From: Okapia johnstoni
Lineage: Eukaryota > Chordata > Mammalia > Artiodactyla > Giraffidae
DNA length: 64,000 nucleotides
NCBI GenBank assembly: GCA_024291935.2
Contig: CM044312.1
Coordinates: 124,001-188,000 of the forward strand
Direction of reading: 5' to 3'
The notes beneath the pieces are model-generated. The model saw only the letters and a list, made by a program, of their open reading frames with translations. It was not told where the DNA came from and made no database searches. Position numbers and translations under genes: made by a program. Shown here in pieces: positions 22,726 to 32,872 of the stretch; the stretch's first letter is position 1, and each line of letters starts with the position of its first letter.

Positions 22726-25700
22726 AGACCGCAACCTTTCAGGGGCGTTCTGCGCACCACCGCCTCACTGCCTCTCCTCTTGGGAAGCCCTGATGGCAGG
22801 TCTCTCCCCAGACGTTTCTGAAGGCCCCCTGGCCGCAGGGCTGAGAGTGTTGTCAGACACGGGAGGCAGCTCCGCCCATCATGTCAGCGTGTCAGCCCAA
22901 AGACCAACACGGCTGTGATCAAGCGCCCGGTGTTTCAAATCGAGGGGCTGGCCCAACCACAGGGTGTCGCCCTGGGTGACCCTGAGGCCCGTAAGTCCCA
23001 GCTCCGGGGGAGGCATTCTCAGAGGCGAGGGACCCGGAGCCCAGCACTCCCTTCTCCAGGCCGGAGTGGGGAGCGCTCTGCACCCGCAAACCGAGTGGCG
23101 CTCAGCCCGCGTGCTCCGCGGGGGCAGGCCGGCTCTGGGCCTGGCCGCCCGCCCGCAGAGTCCCGGGAGGATGCTGTCCTGGCAGCCTCCGCTTCCCCGC
23201 TTCCCCGTTTGGCCAAGCGCAGGATGGGCTTGTGTCCTCATTAGCCTGAGGAGGACCATCTGAGAGGCTCCTGCCGGAGAGGACCGTCTGGGGAAAGAGG
23301 CTGATCCAAACCAAAGGACTGCCTCTGTGAGCAGCAGGCGTCCTGAGAGGCTCCCGCGTGCCGAGGGTGGCGCCGGTCAGGAGGGGCCCCAGCTCTGCCA
23401 GGAAGTGGGACTGCCTGACCCCCACCCGCCCTCTGAGCCTGGGGGCCCCCAAGCCTCGAAAGGGGCAGAGGTGAATCAGGAAAGAAAAGACACTGCCTGC
23501 CCCCGGCCCCTGCTGCCCAGCGCTCTGTCTGCGGGCAGCTCTCCGGACTCAGCCATCCCTGCCCTGCCGCCTGCAGAGGACAAAGCTCCCCAGCCTCGGG
23601 CTGGGGGCCTGATCCAGAACAGGGCTGCGGGAGAGACCTTTGAATCTAAAGGAAGCGGGCGCTTTTCAATCCCAAGTGCTGGGCTTTTTCATAGCTGGAA
23701 AGGAAAGCATCACCAGCAAAGGGCCCAGGACTGCCGGCATCGTGCAGGGCTGCAGTTGTAAGGGAGCTTTGCCCTAATTATTCCCCTTCATGGGACAGGT
23801 TATGATTGAAAACAGGAGGGGCTGTAAACCACCCAGGGCAAATGAGCAGGTCAAGTAGGTCCCTGACCTCTCCTGAGGCCTGAGCCCAGACTGCCCGTGT
23901 TGGCCTGGGCAACACAGACCCCAGAGTGGAGTCACGGGGGCACAGCCCCAAGGCAGCATGTCACATCTGTATACTTGGAAAACGTCTGTGAAGGCTTTCC
24001 AGGGCTGGTATTTGATTTTATCTTCACCATCATTTTGAGAAGTAGGCTGAGCACATATTAGGAATTCCACCACAGCCTGGGGATCTAACTCAGTCTGATG
24101 TTACAAGCACACGTGGGCACCCGCTCTGTGCCACAAGGCAGCCGGGGTGCTGTGGTACCCAGGGGCCAGGATGCCCTGCGCCTACGGGAACCAGGACACA
24201 GCAAAGAAACATGTTCTAAGTCTGCTTCCAGGAAACCAGGAGGCACAGGCCAGGGTCCAAGCTCAGGAGAGTGCTCCCTGCCGCCTCGATCCCCCAGTCA
24301 CAGAGACTTCCAGTGACAGCATCTCTGACTCGCCTGGCTTTTTTAGCAGGAGGAAGAAGTAAACTTTTTACTCAAGTCTAGTCTCCCAGCTTTCAAAGGA
24401 CGCAAAAAGAGGGACACAGGTGACAGCTACATTTCTTTGTAGGTACGAGATAAAAATGCACCTGGGGGTGGGGGCATGTCCCTTCCCAAAGCAGATCTAG
24501 ATGGAACAGAAGGACCAGGCAGCCGCACAGAGCCACATGGCTGCGGAGCTTCTATCCCCCTCTGGACAAAGTATAAGATAACAGCATGGCACTTATTTCT
24601 GAAGCAATTTCAGTTGCTCCTGATTGCAAAGGCCTGAGGCTTCCCTCACTGAATAAGTAGGTTTCCAGGCTTCTGGCGTGCGGGCTGGCACCCCGGGATC
24701 CAGCCAGTTTCCACCAACAGACAAAGCTCAGCCTGGACACCCAGGGACGCAGCCGAGTGGGAGTGGTGACAGGCAAGAGTGTCCAGACAGAGAGTGGGGA
24801 AGGCAACTGAGAAGCGTCTCACCAGCTCGGCCCCTCCTGGGGCCTCAGAACACAGGCGAGTAGGTGCCGGGGCCCACGTGGTCCTGGTCGGGAGAGGCCC
24901 AGGAGTGGGAGACGCAGGTGGGGTCCTGGAGACCAGGGCCGGAGCAGGGACCCAGGCTTCCACCGGCATCAAAATAACTGCGTGTGGGGTCTGCCACGTC
25001 TCGGGTCGCCCGTGCCAGGGGTCTAGAGACAGGACCATCCACCCCACCACATCAGACACCCACAGAGGAGCCCCTCTCCCCACCAGCCCTGAGGACACAC
25101 AGACCTCCCCCTGCAAGGAGAAGTGGAAAATTTCCTGAAAGAATGGGCATTCACCCAGAAGAAACAGAGTAACCTTCAATTGACACATGTAGGTACCACC
25201 CATTCCAACATCAGTTTTGAACAAGAACAGTCAGAATATAAAGAATCTTATGCTGTGCATTCGCAATGTGTTAACATTTTCAGTCCTGAGTGATTCGGGT
25301 TTTGCTCTCCATGGAGTGAAGACTGTTCTTCAGGCCCTCAGGCCTCCCATGGTGACCTTTCCTTACACAACCCTGGCCCTCGGGCTCCTGCCCAGGCGCT
25401 CCCTGCGGTGGAGACGCCTTCCCCAGCCCTCCTCTTCTCACTTCCATCCCGATTCATTTACGCATTCACTCCTCCGGGCCCCACCGCCTCCCATTTGTCT
25501 GCATCCGGTACTTATCATACTCTTCTCCACATCACGTCTCCCCTTCTCTGGACCACAAAGTCCTAGAGGGGAGACCATGTGTCTCGCCTGCACCTGTAGT
25601 TATGTTTACAGCATGGTGTTTACGTTTGGATAAATGGTCATTCTTGGCCATCCTCCAGGTGACGGCCGGTCAGGGCTGGGGGTAGAGAATGACCTGCCCA

Positions 25701-25849
25701 GCTTGACGCGGGTCTGCCCCCATCAGGACGCCCTCCAAGTTTTTCAGTTGCCGCAACCGACCCACTTGCCCTTTCTGCCAACTTCTCGGGCGTCTTTAGT
25801 TTAACAAGGAGGACACCGTAGGTGCAAAGGCCCGGAGCCGGATCTCCGA
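22726..25849. other. VIPR2 5' flank, no gene recognised
   Basis: Apparently unique, GC-rich sequence between the L1 nest and the VIPR2 CpG island. A small CpG-richer patch lies at about 22980-23250. Open frames up to about 190 residues occur on both strands but overlap each other, have low-complexity composition and match no family I know. Distal promoter elements are possible but not identifiable by eye. Confidence 0.5.
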
Positions 25850-26307
25850 TAAAGTGGGTCGCTCCGGAGTCGCTCTCCCCGGGCGTCTCGCCAGGAGCTG
25901 GGCCGCACAGGGAGCCCACTTGTGCGCACCGTCACCCGCGGCTTAGAGGCGGGAGAGGGAGCGAAGGATGGGGGTCGCCAGGGAGGGGCCGGGGGCGCGA
26001 GGAAGTGGGTACAGGCGGCTGGGGGCGGGCGGCCGAAGGGAGTGCGGGTGGCCGGGGGCGGCTGCGGAGCGGGTGGCGCAGACCCGGGCGGCTGAGCCAG
26101 CGCGAGGGGCGGGGAAGAGACGGAGAGGCGGGGGCGGGGGGCGCGGGGTGGGGACGGAGTCGGGGGAGGGCGCGGGGGCGGAGCCGGGGCGCCGGGCGCA
26201 ACCTCTGCGGACTGCCGGCCCGGAGACGGCTGCCGGGGCGCGCGCACCGACTTCGGAGCGGGGAGCCGACCCCGGGGCCGCGTCGCTGCGCACGGGCGGC
26301 CCGGCCC

Positions 26308-26393
26308 ATGTCCGCGCGGCGGAGCCGGGATGAGGGCTCCCGCGCTGCTGCCGCCCGCGCTGCTGACCTGCTGCGGCTGGCTGCTCGCCCCCG
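26308..26393 (+). other. Upstream ATG overlapping the VIPR2 start, out of frame
   Basis: An ATG at 26308 lies 22 bases before the VIPR2 start codon in a different frame and stays open through the exon 1 boundary. Its context (C at -3, T at +4) is weak, whereas the VIPR2 ATG has a purine (G) at -3. If the transcript starts upstream of 26308, some ribosomes could initiate here and miss the receptor frame, lowering translation. This is inference from sequence only. Confidence 0.45.
26330..26393 (+). CDS. VIPR2: VIPR2 exon 1 (coding part): signal peptide of the VIP/PACAP receptor 2
   Basis: Encodes the start of VPAC2, a class B GPCR that binds VIP and PACAP at the plasma membrane and mainly activates Gs and adenylate cyclase. 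The 21 complete codons read MRAPALLPPALLTCCGWLLA plus P, a hydrophobic signal peptide matching the human start (MRTLLPPALLTCWLLAP) with four extra residues. The start was chosen for this match and for the purine at -3. The exon ends at phase 1 (a single G at 26393) before a consensus donor GTGAGT at 26394. It lies in a CpG island. The phase matters because it conflicts with the acceptor adjacent to the conserved part of exon 2 (see exon 2). Confidence 0.93.
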
Positions 26394-26512
26394 GTGAGTG
26401 CGCTCGGACCCGCGCCCTCACGACCCGCCGCGCCGATCCTCCCTGGAGGGAGCGCCCCGGGCGCCCGCCTTTACTGCATCTCCGGGTCTTGCGCGGGGCT
26501 GGGCCGAGTTGC

Positions 26513-26827
26513 GGGGATCGGGGCTGGTCCCGGGGCGCGGGAATCGGGGCTGGTCCCGGGGGCGCGGGGATCGGGGCTGGTTCCGGGGGCGCGGGGATCG
26601 GGGCTGGTCCCGGGGCGCGGGGATCGGGGCTGGTTCCGGGGGCGCGGGGATCGGGGCTGGTCCCGGGGGCGCGAGGATCGGGGCTGGTCCCGGGGGCGCG
26701 GGGATCGGGGCTGGTCCCGGGGGCGCGGGGATCGGGGCTGGTCCCGGGGGCGCGGGGAACGGGGCTGGTCCCGGGGCGCGGGGATCGGGGCTGGTCCCGG
26801 GGCTCGGGGATCGGGGCTGGCTCGGGG
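26513..26827 (+). repeat. G-rich minisatellite, 12 copies of a 26-27 bp unit, in VIPR2 intron 1
   Basis: Twelve tandem units built on GGGGATCGGGGCTGGTCCCG with a GGGGCGC or GGGGGCGC end, starting 120 bases after the exon 1 donor. Units differ mainly by one G in the last G-run and by occasional substitutions (GGGAATC in unit 2, TTCC for TCCC in units 3 and 5, GAGGATC in unit 7, GAACGG in unit 10). Each unit has three or more runs of three to five Gs, so neighbouring units could form G-quadruplexes on the + strand. The repeat holds every frame open on both strands, which produces spurious long open frames. Confidence 0.97.
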
Positions 26828-27940
26828 CTCCACCCGCCCTCCGAGCTCGCTGGACGGAGCAGGCCTGCCGGGGACTCTGGACCTCCACGCAGAGCGCGAA
26901 GAACCGAAGCCCCAGCCCGGCCCGGTGTAAGACCCGGCTGGGAAGGTGCGTTTGCTCGGTCTGCTCCGCCGTCCCGGGTTTGCTGGGAATGGAACCCAGT
27001 GCCTTGCTCGACGCCCTTCCTAGCAGAGCGGGTCTGGGGCCGTGGCGCCTTGGCTGGAGTTGGGTACAGGGCTGCGGTCACCTGCGCAGGCTTCTCGTTT
27101 CAGAGGGAAACTGGAGTTTGCCTTATCATTAAATACTTCCCTTTCCACCTGCTAGTACTGGTCACGCTTTTTGTTTGTTTTAGTGTGCGTCAGGGAGACA
27201 TGATGTGGCTAAAGAAAGTTTGCTTTCGGAAATAGCATGCTTTGATTTTGTTACCATTATTTAAGAGCACCGGAGGAGGTCATATGCTGGGTGGAAGTTT
27301 GTTGAATGAATGCATTTATAGATTATTTAATTCTCGACAATTATTCCTCTTATGTGAAGACCCTTAAACCGTAAGCCTCGTTTCCTGCTTCCCTCCCGCA
27401 GCCTGGAGCCAGTTTGGGTGTGTGCGCTTACGCACTTTACACCGGGGCCAGATCACCCTCTCTATTGACTCATAGCCCCTCTTAAGGTTGCAAGCCAGGG
27501 ATGGAGCTATTTAGGGAAAGTCGTCCATGCTGAGAGTGTTTCCCGTCTGCACCTAGCCCACCCCTCAGCGCGCCAACCCCTCCTCAGAGTGAAGGCGAAC
27601 CATGCTTTCCTCCCTCAGAGGAATGCTGTGGGGGTGAGACCCTGCCTGCTAATTGCAGTACTGGGAAAGAGCTACAGGAATTGTTATGCTTAATGCTGCT
27701 TTACCTTCTAGAATATCCCAAAATGAGGCATCACTGAGCATATTCAAGTATGTCTGGTAGTATGATGTCTTTTAGTACCTTATCAAAAATCCATTTAAGT
27801 CAATACAATTTTCCTAATTCTGACATTTAAGCTATTGACTTGTTAATGTATGAAAAATACAACCTGCTTGAAATCAGAAGCTTCTACAGTGGTGGTTGCC
27901 CAGTGATGAGCCATGGGAGAAAAAAAAAAAAAGACCAAGC
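26828..27940. other. VIPR2 intron 1, proximal part
   Basis: Intronic sequence. It grades from CpG-island composition to ordinary base composition after about 27000. An A-run sits near 27920-27932. No other gene or repeat is recognised. Confidence 0.6.
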
Positions 27941-28520
27941 TTCACATCTTTTTTAAATTTATTTTTATTTTTTCATAAATGCATTCATTTTAATTGGAGG
28001 CTAATTACTTTACAATATTGTGTTGGTTTTTGCTGTACACTGACATGAATCAGCCATGGGTGTATGTGTGTTCCTCATCCTGAACCCCCCTCCCACCTCC
28101 CTCCCCATCCCATCCCTCTGGGTCATCCCAGTGCACCGGCCCTGAGCATCCTGTCTCATGCATCAAACCTGGACTGGCGATCTCTTTCACATATGTTAAT
28201 ATACACGTTTCAATGCCATTCGCCCAAATCATCCCACCCTCGCCCTCTCCCAGAGTCCAAAAGACTATTCTATACATCTGTGTCTCTTTTGCTGTCTCCC
28301 ATATAGGGTTATTGTTACTGTCTTTCTAAATTCCATATATATGTGTTAGTATACTGTACTGGTGTTTTTCTTTCTGGCTTACTTCACTCTGTATAATAGG
28401 CTCCAGTTTCATCCACCTCATTAGAACTGATTCAAATGTATGCTTTTTAATGGCTGAGTAATATTCCATTGTGTATATGTACCACAGCTTTCTTATCCAT
28501 TTGTCTGCTGATGAATGGAC
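27941..28520 (-). mobile_element. Ruminant L1 3' end, 5'-truncated
   Basis: Minus-strand L1 3'UTR and the last part of ORF2. The T-rich start (the reverse-complemented A tail) is followed by TACACTGACATGAATCAGCC and CTCCAGTTTCATCCACCTCA. The reverse complement ends in the same YTMEYYSAI tail as the L1 at 17194 (TGGCTGAGTAATATTCCATT near 28451). The 5' truncation point is near 28520. It lies in intron 1, antisense to VIPR2. Confidence 0.9.
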
Positions 28521-28574
28521 GATGAGGGTAAATGTGGCAGAAGCATTCAGCATTAAGTTTCTGCTCTTAACACT

Positions 28575-28799
28575 TGCGCACATGCTCAGTTGTGTCCCAC
28601 TCTTTGTGGCCCTGTGGACTCTAGGCCACCAGGCTCCTCTGTCCATGGGATTTCCCAGGCATTCTTGGAGACCTGGGATGGGAGTGGGTTGCCACTTCCT
28701 CCTTCAGAGGATAGTCTGAACCCAGGGGTGGAACCCGAGTCTCCTGCATCTCCTGCCTTGGCAGGCAGATTCTTTACCACTGAGCCACCTGGGAGGCCA
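28575..28799 (-). mobile_element. Bov-tA SINE
   Basis: Minus-strand, nearly full-length Bov-tA, ending in the reverse-complemented head (ACTGAGCCACCTGGGAGGCC). A 9-bp target-site duplication, CTTAACACT, lies at 28566-28574 and 28800-28808. Intron 1. Confidence 0.92.
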
Positions 28800-28879
28800 C
28801 TTAACACTGTGGGGAAATGTTATTTCTGGTTAGAAATCTATTGACTTATTTCAGTGGTAGGCTAACTAAATATGTGAAC

Positions 28880-29090
28880 ATGTGTGCTAAGTCACTTCAG
28901 TCATGTCTGACTCTTTGCAGCCCTGTGGACTGTAGACTGCCAGGCTCCTCTGTCCGTGGGGTTTTCCAGGCAAGAATACTGGAGTGGGTTGCCATGCCCT
29001 CCTCCAGAGGATCTTCCCGACCCAGAAACCAAACCTGTGTCTCCTGCATTGCAGGTGGATTCTTTACTCCTCAGCCACCAGGGAAGCCCA
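28880..29090 (-). mobile_element. Bov-tA SINE
   Basis: Minus-strand full-length Bov-tA from TGTGTGCTAAGTCACTTCAG to CAGCCACCAGGGAAGCCC. The repeated TAAATAT on both sides is a possible short target-site duplication. It is a second independent SINE in the same orientation about 80 bases from the previous one. Confidence 0.92.
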
Positions 29091-29951
29091 ATTAAATATA
29101 GATGGCCATAATATATGCAAAAGTATGATTCTCTTCAGCAAAATAAAATTTTGTTCAGACATGAGAGTGGGGGACGCAGCTCCAGGCTACCATGTGAGTA
29201 TTTACAGGGGTTGGAGATGCTAATAAGAAAAAGAGGATATTGGAGCTTCGTGAAAATGAAGACCAGGGGGTATTACCTTCCAAGACTCGAGCGGCCTTTG
29301 GCTTCGTCTTCTGCGCACGTTAACAGTGTTAATCCCGTCTGTGGTTCCCGTAAGCGAGCCCGACGCGAAGCCCCCGCTGCGCGGTGCAAGCCTCAGTGCT
29401 GTGACTCTGCCCCAGGCCGCTCCCTGCTCACCCCTCATCTTTTTGAAAAGTTCGTTCATACCAGATTCCAAGGTTCAGCTTTGAATGTGACCTACAGCCT
29501 CTAAAAATAAAGTTATCCTATTAGGGCTCTCCAGTGAAGGCGGAGGCTGGCCTTAGATGGAGCGCACTGGCGTCTGGGGTTGTGTGCAGCCACCAAGAAT
29601 GGGCTGATGAGTAAACATGTATTTACTTTGATTAAATCAAGGGCTATGAAATGGAGGACTCAAATATTGAAAGATTATTGGATTAAAGAGCTCTATTGCT
29701 GCCAAATTAGTACTGACAACATACAATGTATTGTGTTAGTTAGTTTGCTTTCCTGCCAGAAAACAAATTATATCAAGTTTCTTATTTGTTTACTAATTCC
29801 TTTACAAAGTAAATAGTGAAGCTTTTTTAAAAATAACCAGGCCAAAATATGAAGGTTATTGCTTTTAAATGAGTGTTAGTTTGGAAGCAGTTTAGAACTG
29901 TGAGGTGTAGAGACTCTTATGTAGAGTTTTTGCTTGCCTTTCCTATTACAG
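29091..29951. other. VIPR2 intron 1, distal part with two candidate acceptors
   Basis: Ordinary intronic sequence. It ends in a strong pyrimidine tract (TTTTTGCTTGCCTTTCC, about 29926-29943) followed by ATTACAG, whose AG at 29950-29951 is the acceptor chosen for exon 2. No other gene is recognised. Confidence 0.6.
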
Positions 29952-30083
29952 TGGAATTTTCCCTTTCTTTTAACCATGACCAGGTGAGCAGTATTCACCC
30001 AGAATGCCGATTTCATCTGGAGATTCAGGAGGAAGAAACAAGATGTACAGAGCTTCTAAGGACTCAAACAGAAAACCACAAAG
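29952..30083 (+). CDS. VIPR2: VIPR2 exon 2: start of the hormone-binding ectodomain
   Basis: The conserved part reads VSSIHPECRFHLEIQEEE, then TRCTELLRTQTENHK, matching human VPAC2 residues 18-50 closely and including the first two ectodomain cysteines. The exon ends in phase 1 before the donor GTAAGG at 30084. The start is the difficulty. Exon 1 leaves one base, so the acceptor just before GTG (AG at 29982-29983) would throw the frame off. The acceptor at 29950-29951 adds 32 bases and restores the frame, giving V-EFSLSFNHDQ-V before SSIHPEC. That would put 11 extra residues beside the signal peptide cleavage site, encoded by sequence that looks like an old polypyrimidine tract. A one-base assembly insertion near 29984 is the simple alternative. 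Confidence 0.85.
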
Positions 30084-31520
30084 GTAAGGCAGATAGATGC
30101 TTGGTGAGACTCTCCCTGGGATGGACAGGCTGACTTGCAAGTAGCCTGCACCTCACTCAGAAAACTGGTGCTCATGCTCACTTGTGTCTTTTTTAAAAAG
30201 TCTGCTTCCACTGTTTTTTAATGAACTGCTGGCGAAACTCCTATAGCATTGTGGGTAATGGGCAGTGGGGTATGTGTGTTGGGAAGGGCAGAGGGAAAGG
30301 GGTCCTTCACATAAACCTTTTAGTGTAATAGTTTCCATGGTTTGAGACAATAGCAACAGTTACTAAAGTAATGTATGACGGTTACGCTTTGCAAAGGCAA
30401 CTCCTTTTCCCATGGAATGACGATTTATCTGATTTGTTGCATTTTAAATCCTTAGTTACATCACAGATGATTTCATCCGGTTAAGAACAGTGGGAATTTA
30501 TCAGAAATCAAACAGGGAATTGAGACTTTTGCTTTCTTGAAGAACAGACCAGTTATGAGTACCGTGAGCTTACTGACTCTATTTCTCCCAGAAGCAAAGC
30601 TAGGATGACGCGCACCCCCCCCCCCCCCAGGTACCGTCTCCTGTTTGTGAACTCTGAAGGTTCTGGGATGACATCCAGACCATGAACAGCGGCAAAAGCC
30701 TCTTGTCCTTCAGCTTTCTTTTCCTCTGTCCTGTGTCTTCATTTTATTCTCTTCAAGAAAAAAATTAAAATCAAAGTACAGCCATGTGTTAAGAGTCTGG
30801 TGTCCTGCAGAGGACCGTGAGTGGGAAGTCCCAGGTGTGGGTGTTACTCTAGACCAGTACTGCCCAGGAGAAGCAGGATGCAAGCCTATGGGTAGCTTGA
30901 GTTTTCTAGTGGCCATGTTAAAATAAGTGAAAAGAAAGTTACGACTTTGACAATGGTTTTATTTATCCAAATATATCCAAATCGTTATTTTTTCAACTTG
31001 TAATCAATATAAAATATTGATGAGAGATTTTGCTTTTTTTGTATATTGTCTTAGAAACCCAATATGCATTTCACACTTAGAGTGCATCACAATTTGGACC
31101 ACACATTTCAGGTATTCATGGGTGGTCTACAGCCAGAGGGGTTTTAAACCGCTACTAAAATAGCTCTCCTGGGCCCCTTCCTGTCTCCCTGGACCCTTCC
31201 CTTCCTCAGCTGAAAAAAAGAAGATTCTGGCCCAAGGGTTCCTTGCAGCCTTTGAGATCTGTGGTTCTGCAGTGCACACAGCGTCCTGAGAGCCATGTCT
31301 TCCAAAAGGTCTGGTCAAGCTCTGTCTAGAGGAAGGCAAAACAGGTGGTTCAAACATGGACTCAGGGGCTGTCCTGTAAAAGCCACGTGTGACCGCTAGC
31401 CAGCTACTAGGATCCATGAGGCTGGGTCTTGCCAGTCAGGTCAGCCTCAGGACAAGACAGCTGCCACAGCCACTGAGGTCTGTTCTTTCAGAAAATTAAA
31501 CGACTTAGGAGAGCTAAGGA
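30084..31520. other. VIPR2 intron 2, first part
   Basis: Intronic sequence with no recognised gene. A run of 14 Cs at 30615-30628 is followed directly by AGGTACC. Moderately AT-rich near 30930-31080. Confidence 0.6.
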
Positions 31521-31637
31521 CATGGCAACCCACTCCAGTGCTCTTGCCTGGGAAATCCCATGGACAGAAGAGCCTGGCGGGCTACAGTCCATGGGGTCGC
31601 AAGAGTCGGACAGGAGTTAGCGACTAAAACCAAACCA
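31521..31637 (+). mobile_element. Bov-tA SINE, 5'-truncated
   Basis: Plus-strand 3' half of a Bov-tA: GGCAACCCACTCCAGTGCTC, then GGGCTACAGTCCATGGGGTC, then GAGTCGGACAGGAGTTAGCG. It lacks the tRNA-derived head. Confidence 0.88.
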
Positions 31638-32753
31638 TCTGGGGAGCTAAACCCTGGGAGGGGACATGCCGAAACCCTGGAAGCCTCTGGGCGGCGGCAG
31701 CGAGCCGGTCTGGGCAGCACAGCACTCGTCCAGGCCTCCCTCCTGGAGAGTGTGGGCGGGTTCCCTCCACCACGTCTGCAGGGGTGACCCTCGGCCTTTG
31801 CCCCCTCACACCGTCGTCACCGGACCGTCAGGTTGCTGGGCCCTGAGGCCGCTCACAGATGGTGCCCACTCCCTGGCAGTGACTGGGGGCAGCTGTGAAC
31901 GGAGCCCCTGCTTCACGCGGGGCATCGGCCGGCATTCAGAGGGCAGGCCGAATGCCTCCAGCTCCTGCGGCCCTCACCGGGTATGCTGCCAGGCCCCCGC
32001 CACAGGCTCTGGGTACAGCAGGCACTCCCGACGTGGGGACCGGGGGGGACGCGAGCCCTGACACAGGGGCTGAATTGGAGTCAGTCCATCACCGCAGATA
32101 AAGCCTCTGCCCAGCCGGCCTCGCAGTCGCCCGGGGCGGCCCCCTCCCGCCCCTCGCTGTCCCCTGGGTTTGGGGACGGCTCCTGAAACACCGGCCTAGT
32201 GTTGCCTCCTTAACACTCTTCCCCTCCCACACTCACCTAGAGCATTTTGCTAGCAAGGGGACACTGACCCAGCGGGAGGCAGGGAGCATTTACTTTTTAG
32301 GAGACCAGCTTCGGCCGTGACTTTCCCTCACGGAGACCCCTCCCAGCTGGCCAGGGTTATTGGGCATCGGGAGGGGCACCTGCAGGTCTGGGCCCACGAC
32401 TCACCCTGACAGACGCGGGCCCAGGAGAGCGGGTGTGCGCGTCCGCTGTGAGGCAGGAGGCGTGGTCCTCGGTCGGCTCTCTCTCATAAAGAGACTCATC
32501 GCCTCTGCTTGGCCCAGGTGGGGGGAGTGCGGCCTTAAGCAGTGCGAAGCCTCATCCTTTAGCGCGTCTCGCCCCAAAGGCTCGAGTCTGTCACTGTTGC
32601 CTGGCCGACAGCTCACGAGTGTGCACCGGGGCCGTGCCGCTGGGCAGGGTAACATCTGGCCGTGGGGCCTTGGGGGATGTCCCGCAGCACCCACTTGTTG
32701 CTGTGAAGAAACGCGGGCACCAAACCTCAGAAACGCACACTTTAGGTCCCTGT
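31638..32753. other. VIPR2 intron 2, GC-rich, no gene recognised
   Basis: GC-rich intronic sequence without recognised genes. The overlapping open frames on both strands are composition effects. Confidence 0.5.
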
Positions 32754-32872
32754 TGTTCAGTCGCTCCGTCGTGTCCGACTCTTCGTGACCCCACGGACTG
32801 CAGCACACTAGGGCTCCCTGTCCTTCACCGTCTCCTGGAGTTGCTCAAACTCACGCCCATTAAGTCGGTGAA
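32754..32872 (-). mobile_element. BovB 3' end fragment
   Basis: Minus-strand BovB terminus: TGTTCAGTCGCTCCGTCGTG, then CTGCAGCACACTAGGGCTCC, then GTCTCCTGGAGTTGCTCAAA. It is truncated to about 120 bp. The SINE families share this end, but the CCTGGAGTTGCTCAAACTC part points to BovB. Confidence 0.8.

Larger units (their letters stand above)
25850..27000 (+). promoter_or_regulatory. VIPR2: CpG island and TATA-less promoter region of VIPR2
   Basis: Very GC-rich sequence dense in CpG surrounds the first coding exon. GC boxes of the Sp1/KLF type are visible upstream of the start codon, for example at 26104-26114 (GAGGGGCGGGG), 26130-26147 and about 26172-26182. I see no TATA box at a sensible distance. 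This fits the GC-rich, multi-start promoter expected for this receptor gene. The transcription start cannot be placed from sequence alone but is probably between about 26000 and 26250. The island extends into intron 1. Confidence 0.8.

Noticed and set aside
25801..27081. A 426-codon minus-strand open frame rich in P, R, S and D
   Set aside because: It runs antisense through the VIPR2 CpG island and the 26-27 bp minisatellite. The GC-rich repeat keeps all frames open on both strands and the product is a simple repeat with no known domain.
26330..27235. A 301-codon plus-strand frame continuing from the VIPR2 start through intron 1
   Set aside because: It begins with the real exon 1 but then reads through a consensus donor and the minisatellite. 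The conserved receptor sequence continues in exon 2, so the rest is intron.
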